64,000 nucleotides of DNA from Carnobacterium sp. 17-4 (lineage in GTDB: Bacteria > Bacillota > Bacilli > Lactobacillales > Carnobacteriaceae), in assembly GCF_000195575.1 (NCBI RefSeq), contig NC_015391.1:1910363-1974362 (forward strand), written 5' to 3'. A program made the translations under genes and the position numbers. Below are positions 53,445-63,108 of this stretch, one piece after another. The stretch's first letter is position 1; the number at the start of each line of letters is the position of its first letter. Under the pieces are notes generated by a model. The model saw nothing but the letters and a program-made list of their open reading frames with translations, did not search any database and was not told the DNA's origin.

Positions 53445-55217
53445 TTATTCTAGACCTTCTTTGATTCTCACAGCAGTTTTTAGCGGAATACCAAGGCCAT
53501 TAATTTCTTCCACACTGGCTTCTTTTACATTTTTAACCGATTTAAAATGTTTTAGTATTTTTGTACGTGTTTTTGGTCCAACACCTTCGATACGATCCAA
53601 TTTAGAGGATAAACTATTCTTCCCGCGTAATTGACGATGGAATGTAATTGCAAAGCGGTGAACCTCATCTTGAATTCGTTGAACAAGGTAAAATGCTTGA
53701 CTTGTTGGTTTAAGCGTCACTTTTTGAAGGTCCTCACCAAAAATAAGCGAAGAGGTTCTATGTTTATCATCCTTCACCATACCTGCTACTGGAATGGATA
53801 ACCCAAGTTCATTTTCCAAGATATTAATCGCTCCATTAACTTGAATTTTTCCACCATCCATTAAAATCAAATCAGGTAAAGGTCTGCCTTCTTTTAAAAG
53901 CCGTGTGTAACGTCTACGAATAACTTCTTCAGTTGTTGCCAATTCATTACTACCAGAAACACTTTTTATTTTGTATTTTCGATAATTACTTTTATCTGGC
54001 TTTCCATCTAGAAAAGAAACCATGGCTGAAACTGGGTTTGTTCCTTGAATGTTAGAGTGATCAAAAGCTTCAATACGGCTGACTAAAGGTAAACTTAATG
54101 CTTCTGACAGCTCTTTAATCGCCCCGATTGTTTTGCGATCATCCATCTCAATCAATTGAAATTTTTCATTTAACGATATTTCACTATTTTTTGTCGCTAG
54201 ATCCAACATATCCTTTTTACGTCCTTGGATGGGAACTTTGACTGGAATTTCCAATACTTCCGATAACGTTTTTGTATCTACACCGTTTGGAACCAATACT
54301 TCTCTAGGAAGTAGATGATTGTCTTCTTGATAAAATTGAACAATATAAGAGGCTAATTCTTCTTGAGGTGTATCGTAGCAAGGAAAAATAGTCGCTTCTC
54401 GTTTAATTAACGTAGCTTGTCGAATAAAGAATACTTGAATGGAAATCCAGCCTTTATTCATGTAATAGCTGAAAACATCTCTAGTCGTAAAATCATTAGT
54501 AATAATATTTTGTCTTTCTACAGTTGTTTCAATGTATTGAATTTGATTGCGATATTCAGCTGCTCGTTCAAAAGCCAGTTCTTCAGCTGCTTTCATCATT
54601 TTACTTTTCAATATTTTTTTTATTTCTTTTACATCACCGTTCAAGAACCGTCTAATTTTGTCGATTTGAGCATCATACTCTTCTTTGGGAATCTCATGAT
54701 CACAAGGGCCAATACATTGCCCAAGATGGTAGTACAAACAAGCTCTCTTTTGATACCCGTTGCATTTTCTCAACGGATAAACTTTTTGGATAAACTGTTG
54801 AGTCTCACTCGCTGCATATACATTTGGATAAGGACCGAAATAATGCCCTCCATCTCTTTTTACTTCAGACGTAATAATAAGTTGTGGGTCTTTTTCATTT
54901 GTAATTTTTAAATAAGGATAACTTGTTCCTTGCTTTAATTTAATATTGTATTTTGGTAAGTGTTTTTTTATTAAGGTAATTTCAAGCAATAAACACTCTT
55001 TATCAGTTGAGGTGATAATGGTTTCAAAATCAACAATTTCTTCAACTAACAATTGGGTTTTGCCTTCATGTGTTCCTCTAAAATAAGATCGAACCCTCTT
55101 TTTCAAACTTTTGGCTTTGCCAATATAAATGATTTCATTTTCTTTATTCTTCATTAAATAGCATCCTGGTAAATCAGGAAGCAACAGCAGTTTATTATTA
55201 ATATGTGTACTAACCAT
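53445..55217 (-). CDS. uvrC: Excinuclease ABC subunit C
   Basis: A 590-residue nucleotide-excision-repair nuclease. The N-terminal GIY-YIG domain (about 5-90, LPGCYLMKNKENEIIYIGKAKSLKKRV) makes the 3' cut; a UVR helix (EELAFERAAEYRNQI, near 205), the RNase H-like domain (EAFDHSNIQGTNPVSAMV, near 385) for the 5' cut and a C-terminal helix-hairpin-helix (IEGVGPKTRTKILKHFKS) follow. The ATG at 55217 follows AAGGGGA; an ATG at 55244 lacks a site. Confidence 0.96.
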   Translation of the reverse strand: MVSTHINNKLLLLPDLPGCYLMKNKENEIIYIGKAKSLKKRVRSYFRGTHEGKTQLLVEEIVDFETIITSTDKECLLLEITLIKKHLPKYNIKLKQGTSYPYLKITNEKDPQLIITSEVKRDGGHYFGPYPNVYAASETQQFIQKVYPLRKCNGYQKRACLYYHLGQCIGPCDHEIPKEEYDAQIDKIRRFLNGDVKEIKKILKSKMMKAAEELAFERAAEYRNQIQYIETTVERQNIITNDFTTRDVFSYYMNKGWISIQVFFIRQATLIKREATIFPCYDTPQEELASYIVQFYQEDNHLLPREVLVPNGVDTKTLSEVLEIPVKVPIQGRKKDMLDLATKNSEISLNEKFQLIEMDDRKTIGAIKELSEALSLPLVSRIEAFDHSNIQGTNPVSAMVSFLDGKPDKSNYRKYKIKSVSGSNELATTEEVIRRRYTRLLKEGRPLPDLILMDGGKIQVNGAINILENELGLSIPVAGMVKDDKHRTSSLIFGEDLQKVTLKPTSQAFYLVQRIQDEVHRFAITFHRQLRGKNSLSSKLDRIEGVGPKTRTKILKHFKSVKNVKEASVEEINGLGIPLKTAVRIKEGLE

Positions 55218-55298
55218 TTCTATGATTCCCCTTATATTATTCATTACTTTTTTAGCGTACTTCTGTAATCCTTATTCACTAGTTTACCATTAAACACT

Positions 55299-55334
55299 AA
55301 AACAACGACAGAATTAATACTCTGTCGTTGTTTT
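55299..55334 (-). terminator. Terminator after the small acidic protein gene
   Basis: Perfect 14-base arms AAAACAACGACAGA and complement around eight bases, just after the stop at 55342 on the minus strand. Confidence 0.8.
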
Positions 55335-55341
55335 TGTCTTA

Positions 55342-55602
55342 TTATTTTTTAGTAGAACTAAATAAAAACCAGTTATTAAATGCACTGTAATCTGAGTAAC
55401 CTACTAAAATATCTTGATATACATATTTTTTTCCAAGTTTATGTTCACCTGATTTATATTTCTCTTCAACATCTTGTGCCATTGCTTGATACAACTTTTC
55501 TATTTGATCCCCGTCAAGTTGTCCATATTTGTTTTCCCATGATTCTAAAAAAGCTTCTTCATCACTATCTAAATAAAAATCAATCTCTACTTGTTCCGCC
55601 AT
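55342..55602 (-). CDS. Small acidic hypothetical protein
   Basis: An 86-residue soluble protein with a strongly acidic first half (VEIDFYLDSDEEAFLESWENKYGQ) and aromatic C terminus. I recognise no family. The ATG at 55602 follows AAAGGTGA. A strong terminator follows. Probably a real monocistronic gene. Confidence 0.6.
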   Translation of the reverse strand: MAEQVEIDFYLDSDEEAFLESWENKYGQLDGDQIEKLYQAMAQDVEEKYKSGEHKLGKKYVYQDILVGYSDYSAFNNWFLFSSTKK

Positions 55603-55627
55603 TTGAATCACCTTTTCTAAGAAACTC

Positions 55628-56806
55628 TTAATTTAAAATATTGATTGTAATTGTTTTTCTACCGAAATTATTGGCTTGTTGAACACTTGGGAAATGAATA
55701 TCGATTTTACTTCCTTTTATTGCTCCACCAGTATCGCCGGCGATAAATATCCCATATCCTGGTATTTCAACCATAGAACCTAAAGGTATGACTCTTGGGT
55801 CTACTGCTATAACCATAGGATTGCTTTCTAGATTGATTCCTGTTGCAGTATGAGTACTTAAGTTAGCTTGTTTTGTTGAATAGCCCGTTGCAGAAACAAC
55901 AATCGATTTTCCTTTTGAAGACGTTTCTGTACTTTCAGCAGGTTTAGTTGTTGCTGCTTTTTTAGTTTCAACAGTAGGTTCTGTTTTTTTGATTTCTGTT
56001 TGATTGTTTGATGGTTCAGTCGCAGTTGTTTTTACTACCGCTGATTCTTTTTCGGTTTTTGTTGCAAGTGTTGCCTCAGCTTCAGCAGCTGCTTTATCTG
56101 CTGCCGCTTGTTCTTCTTTTGCCTTAGTCTCTTCTGCTGCTTTTTCCTCTGCTGCGGCAATTCTTGATTCTTCTAATTCACGTTGTTCATCTAACTCATT
56201 TAAAATCACTTGATTTTCATCCATTGTTTCTTGAAGACTTGCGACTTGTGTATCTAGTTCTACTTTTTGTTCCTTAGCTTCTACTGTTTGATTTTCCAAT
56301 AAAGCTAAATCATTTTCTAATTCTTTTTTTAAGTCTGCTAATTCTTGTTTTTCATCTTCAGCTACTTCCAATTGATCATTTCCTGCTGATTGTAGAGTAA
56401 CTAAAACATAAGCACGATTAAATAAGTCTGTAACACTTTCAGATTCAAATAATGACACTACTACGTTTTGATTTACTTCTGTTGTTTGCATCGATAAGAT
56501 TCGTTCTTTTGCTTGATCCAATCGTTCTTTAACAACCTCTTCTTGTTCTGAAACTGTTGCACTTGTTGCTTGAACGGTCTCTTTTAAAACTTCAATTTGA
56601 GTAGTTAATTCTTCTAGCTCACTATTTTTTTCATTTACCTTAGTTAATGCTTTATTAATTTGACTATCAATTTCTGCCATCTCTTTTTCTTTTGTATTCT
56701 GTTGCGATTCAATTTCATCTAATGTCGCTGCAAAACCAACGGTCGGAATGACATTAACCAATAATAAAGCCAACATAAGGCTAGAAACTAGTTTTTTTAT
56801 TCTCAC
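55628..56806 (-). CDS. Secreted coiled-coil protein with 3D domain (peptidoglycan-associated)
   Basis: A 392-residue exported protein. A signal peptide (about 1-26, ending TVGFAATLD) is followed by a long coiled-coil region (about 30-225) like those of Gram-positive cell-wall hydrolases, a low-complexity Ala/Glu/Lys/Thr linker (about 225-300) and a C-terminal 3D domain with its three aspartates in AVDPRVIPLGS, AGDTGG and IDIHFPS. 3D domains resemble lytic transglycosylases. The start is GTG at 56806, ten bases after AAGGGTG. Confidence 0.88.
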   Translation of the reverse strand: MRIKKLVSSLMLALLLVNVIPTVGFAATLDEIESQQNTKEKEMAEIDSQINKALTKVNEKNSELEELTTQIEVLKETVQATSATVSEQEEVVKERLDQAKERILSMQTTEVNQNVVVSLFESESVTDLFNRAYVLVTLQSAGNDQLEVAEDEKQELADLKKELENDLALLENQTVEAKEQKVELDTQVASLQETMDENQVILNELDEQRELEESRIAAAEEKAAEETKAKEEQAAADKAAAEAEATLATKTEKESAVVKTTATEPSNNQTEIKKTEPTVETKKAATTKPAESTETSSKGKSIVVSATGYSTKQANLSTHTATGINLESNPMVIAVDPRVIPLGSMVEIPGYGIFIAGDTGGAIKGSKIDIHFPSVQQANNFGRKTITINILN

Positions 56807-56956
56807 AAATTGACAACACCCTTCTCTTCTACTTTTAAGCTCTTCAATGATTATAACCAATAAAACGACCTGTTATATTTCTTTACGATTACTTTTTGTT
56901 ACAAAACCTTTTTTTAGTGTGCTAAAATTGTAATAATCGTATTAGGAGGATGAAAA

Positions 56957-57436
56957 ATGTCTAAAAAAATCTATTTTGCTAGTCCACTCTTCTCTGAGAT
57001 GGAAAAAAGTTACAATGAAAAGCTTGTCCTTAGTATTAGAGAAACTTATTCAGAAATAGATGTTTATGTTCCTCAAGAACAAGGTGAAATAAATGATAAA
57101 AATACTTATGCTGATTCGATCGCTATAGCTAAATATGATACTGAGGCACTGCTAGCTAGCCAATTAATGGTAGCTGTCTTAGACGGTTCCACAATCGATG
57201 TCGGAGTTGCTACAGAAATTGGTGTTGCTTATCAAGCCGGAATTCCAATTATTGGTCTCTATACCGATGCTCGTCAACAAGGTGCTAAAAATCCTCAAAA
57301 ATTAGCCGCTTTACAAGAAGTTGCAGAATCTCAATTCTCTTATGTCAATCTTTACACAGTTGGACTTATAAAAATGAATGGAGCTATTTATAGCACTTCA
57401 GAAGATTTTATTACGGCAATCAATGATTATTTGTAA
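56957..57436 (+). CDS. Nucleoside 2-deoxyribosyltransferase
   Basis: A 159-residue enzyme exchanging the base of deoxynucleosides. KIYFASPLFSEMEK opens the fold, VAVLDGSTIDVGVATEIGVAYQAG contains the catalytic glutamate near residue 94, and the length matches lactic-acid-bacterial enzymes. It would serve nucleoside salvage. A TAGGAGGATG site precedes the ATG. Confidence 0.9.
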   Translation: MSKKIYFASPLFSEMEKSYNEKLVLSIRETYSEIDVYVPQEQGEINDKNTYADSIAIAKYDTEALLASQLMVAVLDGSTIDVGVATEIGVAYQAGIPIIGLYTDARQQGAKNPQKLAALQEVAESQFSYVNLYTVGLIKMNGAIYSTSEDFITAINDYL

Positions 57437-57447
57437 TTTTTCGTAAT

Positions 57448-57487
57448 AAAAGAGCAATGGAAACCAGACGGTTTCCATTGCTCTTTT
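57448..57487. terminator. Bidirectional terminator
   Basis: AAAAGAGCAATGGAAACC pairs with GGTTTCCATTGCTCTTTT around four bases. It separates the transferase gene from convergent brnQ. Confidence 0.9.
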
Positions 57488-57516
57488 ATGTGCTTTTATT
57501 TAACTGTCTTCTATAT

Positions 57517-58875
57517 TTAGAGAACTCGAGTTGTTGGTTCAGTAAACCAACTGATGAATAACCCAATTACAAAACCAATTGCAGCTGGAAGAATCCATCC
57601 CATTCCAATACTGAATAATGGAAGATATTCATTGCAAAATGCTAAGAATTCTTGCACTCCATTAACGCTTTGAACACTTTTTGGTAATGCTTTAAATAAA
57701 TCTGCCACACTCACCACTAAAGTAAATAAAGTCGTTGTCACATAGACTACTTGTCTATCCTTAAATAATGGAGACAACAGAGCTAATAAAATCAGCGTTA
57801 TTGCTAATGGATATAAGAACATTAAGACCGGTAACGAGTAAGCAATAATATTTGTTAAACCTACATTAGCGACTAGCGTTGTTAAAACACTAAATACAAC
57901 AACGTAAGCTTTGTAGCTGATCGAACGAGGAAACATTTCTTTAAACGTTTCCGCACAAGCTGTAATTAAACCAATCGCTGTTTTTAAACAGGCCACTGTT
58001 ACAATCGCAGCTAGCAGCACACTACCTAATGAACCGAAATAAAATTGAGAGATTTGTGTTAAGGCAATTCCACCATTTTCTGAAACTGGGAATTGTCCTA
58101 CACTCATTGTTCCTAAATAAGCTAAACTAGCATAAATGATTCCCATTAAAATAATGCTGATCAGCCCAGATTTGACCGTGTCTTTTGCTATCTCACTTGG
58201 TTTAGTTACCCCAAGATTTTTAATCGTTTGAACAACGACTATCCCAAAGGCAAGAGAAGCTAATGCATCCATTGTATTATACCCTTCAAGAAACCCACTA
58301 ACAAAAGGTTGATTGACATAGTTACCAGTGATAGGTGCTTCTGCTATCCCACCCATTGGACGAATAAATGCCGTTAATATTAAAATACCTAAAAAAACCA
58401 AGAAGATCGGATTTAATATTTTACCAACATATATCAAAATTTTTGTTGGTTTTAAAGAGAGAAATAATGCGACACCATAAAATAAAATAGAAAAAATTGC
58501 TAACCCTAAAGTTTGATAGTTTGCACTGATATACGGTGTTATCCCAATTTCATAAGAGACCGTACTTAACCTTGGTAGTGCAAAAAATGGTCCAATTGTT
58601 AAATATAAAGCTACTGTCATAAAATAGCCATAATAAGGATGAATGCGACTAGCTAAATCAAATAACCCATTACTTTTGGAAAGCCCGATGGCAATTACAC
58701 CTAAAAATGGCAAGCCTATACCTGTGACTAGAAACCCTAGTGTAGCCCAACTTACATTTGAACCTGCCACTTGTCCCATGTGAACGGGAAATATTAAATT
58801 ACCAGCTCCAAAAAACAAACCGAACAACATGGATCCTATATAAAGATAGGAAGACAATGTTAATCCTTTTTTCAT
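57517..58875 (-). CDS. brnQ: Branched-chain amino acid:cation symporter BrnQ
   Basis: A 452-residue membrane transporter with about twelve hydrophobic segments. The LFGLFFGAGNLIFPVHMGQ segment near residue 18 is the BrnQ signature, and FLEGYNTMDALASLAFGIVVV near 190 is also conserved. It imports leucine, isoleucine and valine with Na+ or H+. The start follows AGAAAGGACGG. No T-box leader is visible. Confidence 0.94.
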   Translation of the reverse strand: MKKGLTLSSYLYIGSMLFGLFFGAGNLIFPVHMGQVAGSNVSWATLGFLVTGIGLPFLGVIAIGLSKSNGLFDLASRIHPYYGYFMTVALYLTIGPFFALPRLSTVSYEIGITPYISANYQTLGLAIFSILFYGVALFLSLKPTKILIYVGKILNPIFLVFLGILILTAFIRPMGGIAEAPITGNYVNQPFVSGFLEGYNTMDALASLAFGIVVVQTIKNLGVTKPSEIAKDTVKSGLISIILMGIIYASLAYLGTMSVGQFPVSENGGIALTQISQFYFGSLGSVLLAAIVTVACLKTAIGLITACAETFKEMFPRSISYKAYVVVFSVLTTLVANVGLTNIIAYSLPVLMFLYPLAITLILLALLSPLFKDRQVVYVTTTLFTLVVSVADLFKALPKSVQSVNGVQEFLAFCNEYLPLFSIGMGWILPAAIGFVIGLFISWFTEPTTRVL

Positions 58876-58978
58876 AAATAACCGTCCTTTCTAACGTATC
58901 TGTGTTACACGTAACTTAAATAATAGCTTTTTTGGCGCTCTCCTTCAAGTAAAATCCTTAATACGATTGAATCTCACT

Positions 58979-59034
58979 AAAAAATGATCCTTGATTGTCG
59001 TGAAGAAAGGCCTGACAACCGAGGATCATCTTTT
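58979..59034 (-). terminator. Terminator after the third amino-acid permease gene
   Basis: AAAATGATCC...GTC pairs with GACAACCGAGGATCATCTTTT with mismatches; on the minus strand it is followed by a T run, right after the stop at 59039. Confidence 0.7.
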
Positions 59035-59038
59035 ATTC

Positions 59039-59719
59039 TTAGTCTATATAAAGAGAGGTTCTCTTTTCTAAGTAGTTTTGAAAAATAGTAAACACACTAC
59101 AAATAGCCCAATAAATTAAAGCAACTAAAATATACATGGTCATATAATCAAATTCTCGTCCTCCAACGATTTTGGCCTGCTGGAAAATTTCTGGAACAGT
59201 TATCATAGCTGCTAAGGACGTTCCTTTAATGAGGTCAAGAAAAACATTACTCATTGGTGGAATAGCGATCCTCATTGCTTGAGGTATGATTACTTTCCGC
59301 ATAATAAAAGACCATTTTAACCCAAGAGCATAAGCAGCCTCCCATTGCCCATGATCAACAGAATGCAAAGAAGAACGAATGATTTCCGCACTATATGCTG
59401 CAGAACTCAGACTAAAACCAATGATAGCAGCATTTACAGCTTTAAATTGGATCCCAATAAAAGGAAAGCCAAAATATAAAATAAATAAAAAGACTAGAGT
59501 TGGCGTTCCTCTCATAAACGAAATATACGTACGCGCAATCATACTTACTATTTTACTAGTTGACATCCGCATAATAGCCAATAAAAATCCAAGTATCGTA
59601 CCAAAAATCATACTAACCATTGAAATACCTAAAGTGTACCCTAAACCTTTTAAAATATAACCAAAGCTGTCAATTGCCAAAGCAGGATCAAAAATATAGT
59701 GCCATTGGATTTCAGACAT
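59039..59719 (-). CDS. Amino-acid ABC transporter permease (third system)
   Basis: A 226-residue permease of the polar amino acid family with about five hydrophobic segments. The EAA loop is QWEAAYALGLKWSFIMRKVIIPQAMRI near residue 128. It is coupled with the binding protein gene 17 bases upstream, but no ATPase gene is adjacent, so it must share one encoded elsewhere, for example a GlnQ copy of this window. Confidence 0.88.
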   Translation of the reverse strand: MSEIQWHYIFDPALAIDSFGYILKGLGYTLGISMVSMIFGTILGFLLAIMRMSTSKIVSMIARTYISFMRGTPTLVFLFILYFGFPFIGIQFKAVNAAIIGFSLSSAAYSAEIIRSSLHSVDHGQWEAAYALGLKWSFIMRKVIIPQAMRIAIPPMSNVFLDLIKGTSLAAMITVPEIFQQAKIVGGREFDYMTMYILVALIYWAICSVFTIFQNYLEKRTSLYID

Positions 59720-59736
59720 ATTCTGTCACCTACTTT

Positions 59737-60606
59737 CTATTCGCCTTCCTTTAATTCGATCTCAGGAAAATCATAGTCAATTTGTTCCGATACATCCTCG
59801 CCGTCATAGAATTGTTTAGACAATTCTGTCAAAGTTCCATCAGTTTTCATTTCTTCTAATGCCGTGTTGATTTTTTCGGTTAAGATGTCATTTCCTTTTT
59901 TGATTGCATAATTGGTTTCACTAGGATCGTAAAAAATGTTATGAACTTTTACTGGGATTTCCGGTAAAGCTGCTACAGCCATTTTTTGTGAATAATAGTC
60001 GTTTAATATGACATCCGTACGACCATTAGCTACGTCTTGAAGATATTGATCATTTGTAGCATTATCATAAATGACTTCTTCAGCCCCGTAATGTCTCGCA
60101 ACTTTCATGTAGCTCGTTGTAGCTGCACCAGCTGCTTTTTTATCTTTTAAATCTTCTAACGTTTCAATACCGGAGTTATCTGATTCACGTACAACCATGG
60201 CTCCAAAAGAGTATTTATATGGAATCGTATAATTATATTTGTCAGCATTTTCTCCATCTCGGTCTATTCCCATAGCAGCAATATCGATTACACCGCTATT
60301 AACAGAAGTCAACATACCGTCTACACCCATTTCAGTAAATTCTACATCTAAATCTAATCGATTCGCAACTTCATTGATAACTTCTACTTCATATCCTGTT
60401 AATTCATCCGTTTCCGATTGATGGAAAGAACTTGGGTAAAGCGTTCCAGAGGTGGCTACGTTTAATGTCCCTCTTTCTTCAATTTCGCTCCACATCGTCT
60501 CTGGTTTAGTTGTCGAAGAATCAGCAGTCGGCTCTTTTGATCCACAAGCTGCTAAAGTCATTGTTATAAAAGTTATTAATCCAAAACTCACCATTTTTTT
60601 CAACAC
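59737..60606 (-). CDS. Amino-acid ABC transporter solute-binding lipoprotein
   Basis: A 289-residue lipoprotein: a signal peptide with lipobox TLAAC near residue 21, a Ser/Thr linker, and a family 3 solute-binding domain (GTLNVATSGTLYPSSF, ELTGYEVEVINEVANRLDLDVEFTEM). It would bind a polar or aromatic amino acid or cystine for the adjacent permease. The start is taken as GTG at 60606, seven bases after GGGGA; the adjacent TTG at 60603 is equally possible. Confidence 0.88.
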   Translation of the reverse strand: MLKKMVSFGLITFITMTLAACGSKEPTADSSTTKPETMWSEIEERGTLNVATSGTLYPSSFHQSETDELTGYEVEVINEVANRLDLDVEFTEMGVDGMLTSVNSGVIDIAAMGIDRDGENADKYNYTIPYKYSFGAMVVRESDNSGIETLEDLKDKKAAGAATTSYMKVARHYGAEEVIYDNATNDQYLQDVANGRTDVILNDYYSQKMAVAALPEIPVKVHNIFYDPSETNYAIKKGNDILTEKINTALEEMKTDGTLTELSKQFYDGEDVSEQIDYDFPEIELKEGE

Positions 60607-60849
60607 ATTATTATCCCCTTTTGTTCTTTTTTTTAATTGCCTCAATTAGAATAACAGCGCTTAACTGTGTAGTCAATTTCACCTTTAAAAAGCCACTTAT
60701 CTCTCTAATATTTTTTTTGGATTTAAATAAAAACATTGTTATACCGGAATTATACAAAGTTAATTAAAATGCAATTTTGTTTTTATAGATAATAAAACAG
60801 TTCAAAAAACTGTTATACTATTTTAACGATCAATAATTCTTAACAATAA

Positions 60850-60880
60850 GAAAACACCTCCTAATTGTAGCGAGGTGTTC
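60850..60880 (-). terminator. Terminator after the dehydrogenase gene
   Basis: AACACCTC and GAGGTGTT pair around 11 bases; on the minus strand it is followed by TTTTC. It ends the dehydrogenase gene. The 200 bases between it and 60646 hold the upstream region of the binding-protein gene and nothing else that I see. Confidence 0.7.
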
Positions 60881-60901
60881 CCCTATTTATTTTAATAGAA
60901 T

Positions 60902-61864
60902 TTAGTATTGTTGATCGTAGTCAATCAAGTTTACAGGCAATTTTTCTTCAGCTAAGTAAGCTTTTAGATTTTCTTCAAAGATAGCAAATAGACGTTTTTT
61001 GAAATGTTCTGCGATTCCAGTAATATGAGGAGTAATCAAAACATCTTCTCTACCCCACAGCGTGCTCTCTTCTGGTAAGGGTTCTGTTTCAAAAACATCT
61101 AATCCAGCGAAAGCTAACTGACCATTATCAAGAGCTGCTATTAAATCATCTGTTTTAACCGTTGGTCCTCTTCCAACATTGACGAAAAGAGTTCCTTCTT
61201 TCATTTGGGAGAAGATATCTTTATTAAAAAAGTAATGCGTTTGATCCGTATGCGGTAAGATATTTATGACGATGTCCGCTTGTTTCACTTGGTCAACTAA
61301 CTCCGGCTGCTTAATTAATTGATCCATATATTCAACATCTCTTCCACTGCGATTTACACCGATTGTTTTCATGTTAAATGCTTTTGCCAATCGTCCAACT
61401 TCCACGCCGATTTTCCCGGTCCCTACGACCATAATCGTTTTCCCATGCAATTCCATCAATTTATCTACTTGGTCCCATGTTTTGGTTTGTTGATCTTTAA
61501 CTGCCTTTTGAATTCCTCTAGCATAAGCCAACAGTATACCAAAAACCGATTCTGCAATCGGAACACTATGTATCCCACTTCCATTAGTAAGTAAGATATT
61601 TTTTTGTTTTAGTTTTTCTAAATCAAGAAAATCGACACCAGCTGCTTTTCCTTGGGCCCACTTCAACTGACTTTTATTATTTTCTAGTAACTCTTGTGAA
61701 TATTGTCCTGTCCATCCATATATGATTTCAACAGATTCTAAAGAGACATCCTTCCCATCTGTTCCCCATCCTTTGATCAACTCATATTCTGGCGCTAGTT
61801 CTTTTAGCGTTTGAAGTTGTTCTTTTGTTGTTTCTTGTATCAATAAAATACTTTTTTTAGTCAT
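60902..61864 (-). CDS. D-2-hydroxyacid dehydrogenase
   Basis: A 320-residue NAD-dependent dehydrogenase. The nucleotide-binding motif MVVGTGKIGVEVGRLAKAF is near residue 143, NVGRGPTVKTDDLI near 225 carries the catalytic Arg region, and ITPHITGIAEH near 285 the catalytic His. It belongs to the D-isomer hydroxyacid dehydrogenase family (phosphoglycerate, lactate, hydroxyisocaproate types); the substrate cannot be fixed. The start follows AAAAGGTGA. Confidence 0.88.
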   Translation of the reverse strand: MTKKSILLIQETTKEQLQTLKELAPEYELIKGWGTDGKDVSLESVEIIYGWTGQYSQELLENNKSQLKWAQGKAAGVDFLDLEKLKQKNILLTNGSGIHSVPIAESVFGILLAYARGIQKAVKDQQTKTWDQVDKLMELHGKTIMVVGTGKIGVEVGRLAKAFNMKTIGVNRSGRDVEYMDQLIKQPELVDQVKQADIVINILPHTDQTHYFFNKDIFSQMKEGTLFVNVGRGPTVKTDDLIAALDNGQLAFAGLDVFETEPLPEESTLWGREDVLITPHITGIAEHFKKRLFAIFEENLKAYLAEEKLPVNLIDYDQQY

Positions 61865-62015
61865 TTCAATATCACCTTTTCATTTTTTCTTTTATTATCT
61901 CATTACAAAAGAAGATAGCAAAGAATTTCCCTTATCTATTTTCATTTTCTGTTAAATTAAGCGTCTAAAATGGTACAATAGAATGAAAGATAGAGGTTTA
62001 GAACGGGGTGCTTGG

Positions 62016-63059
62016 ATGGATAAAGAACATTTATTGACGACAAAAATAATTATTGAGGGTGACTTCCATGATTTTCAACTGTACAGTGGGAAGTTTTATT
62101 TGTGGACCAATCAAAAGAACCTGAACATCTACAATTGGAACAAATGGATGCAACAATTGACTTTAATTGATCGACCCATCTACTTAGAACCACAACCGAC
62201 TGAACAATTACGCGTTACATTAGATGAATTAGCCCCATTTTTAGAAAGAACCCTTTCTTTTTCTGAATCAATTTACGATAGTGCTTTATTTAATCATACC
62301 TTATATTATTCAGATTACACTGGTTTTTATCGTTATTCTTTAGTAAGAAAAGACGCTGAAAAAATACGTATTTGGGAACAGCCAGTTTATTCTATCTCCT
62401 TATCGCCTACAGGAAGAATGGCTTTAGCTGCTGGAGAAGCTGGTCTTTTTGAATACTTACTCTCTTCTTACTATTATTATGAGCAACTTGAACGTCAGGT
62501 TGCCACACGTGTGTATCAATTAAATTCGCACTTCGCTTCTCAAGCGATATGGGATCATCATGATCTTATTCAATATGGTCGAAGTCAATCTGAGATAACG
62601 TACAAAACTCAATTTAATGAACTAAAAGGTCAATTGCACGTTATTAGTAGTTTGCCTATAACTACTCAGTTAAGCGACTCTTTAACTAGTAGTGTGCAAG
62701 AATATTTACTACCCTTATCTTTAAATCCGCCTTCCATGCAAGATGGACTTTTATTTTCATATGAAATGGATCAGCAAAAAGTAAAAAAAGATCGTTTGTA
62801 TCGTTCTAAGTCCGTTCGCTTGATAGAGAAACTTCCAGCTATCCTTGAAAACTCATCAAACACACCTGATTTCTTACTTGTTGTTCCGGCTTCACCTATT
62901 TTTAAAGTTATCTTACAAAATGATGTTTTATTAGAACTCCCTAGACAAGAGATCCAGAAATTTAGAATTTATAACCGAACACGGCATTACCGCAACCAAC
63001 TGCATGTTTTACTAAATGGATCATTGATTTTATATCTGTTCACAGAAATTAATCGTTAA
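62016..63059 (+). CDS. Hypothetical protein, about 347 residues
   Basis: I do not recognise a family. The protein is soluble, without signal peptide or transmembrane segments, and rich in Tyr, Trp and Leu with alternating strands (FYLWTNQKNLNIYNW, YDSALFNHTLYYSDYTGFYRY), which could be a beta-propeller-like fold. The ATG at 62016 follows GGGGTG; a start at 61983 lacks a site. It has its own terminator and is flanked by an oppositely oriented dehydrogenase gene. Base composition is like that of its neighbours, so it appears to be a resident gene. Confidence 0.7.
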   Translation: MDKEHLLTTKIIIEGDFHDFQLYSGKFYLWTNQKNLNIYNWNKWMQQLTLIDRPIYLEPQPTEQLRVTLDELAPFLERTLSFSESIYDSALFNHTLYYSDYTGFYRYSLVRKDAEKIRIWEQPVYSISLSPTGRMALAAGEAGLFEYLLSSYYYYEQLERQVATRVYQLNSHFASQAIWDHHDLIQYGRSQSEITYKTQFNELKGQLHVISSLPITTQLSDSLTSSVQEYLLPLSLNPPSMQDGLLFSYEMDQQKVKKDRLYRSKSVRLIEKLPAILENSSNTPDFLLVVPASPIFKVILQNDVLLELPRQEIQKFRIYNRTRHYRNQLHVLLNGSLILYLFTEINR

Positions 63060-63091
63060 AAAGAGCCCCTAGATAATCTAAGGACTCTTTT
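63060..63091. terminator. Bidirectional terminator
   Basis: AAAGAGCCCCTAGAT and ATCTAAGGACTCTTTT pair with two mismatches. It separates the hypothetical gene from convergent dps. Confidence 0.8.
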
Positions 63092-63108
63092 ACTCTTTCA
63101 ATTAAACT

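Noticed and set aside
58876-59038. T-box leader before brnQ
   Set aside because: No T-box sequence and no suitable hairpin upstream of the start; the only hairpin is the terminator of the next gene.
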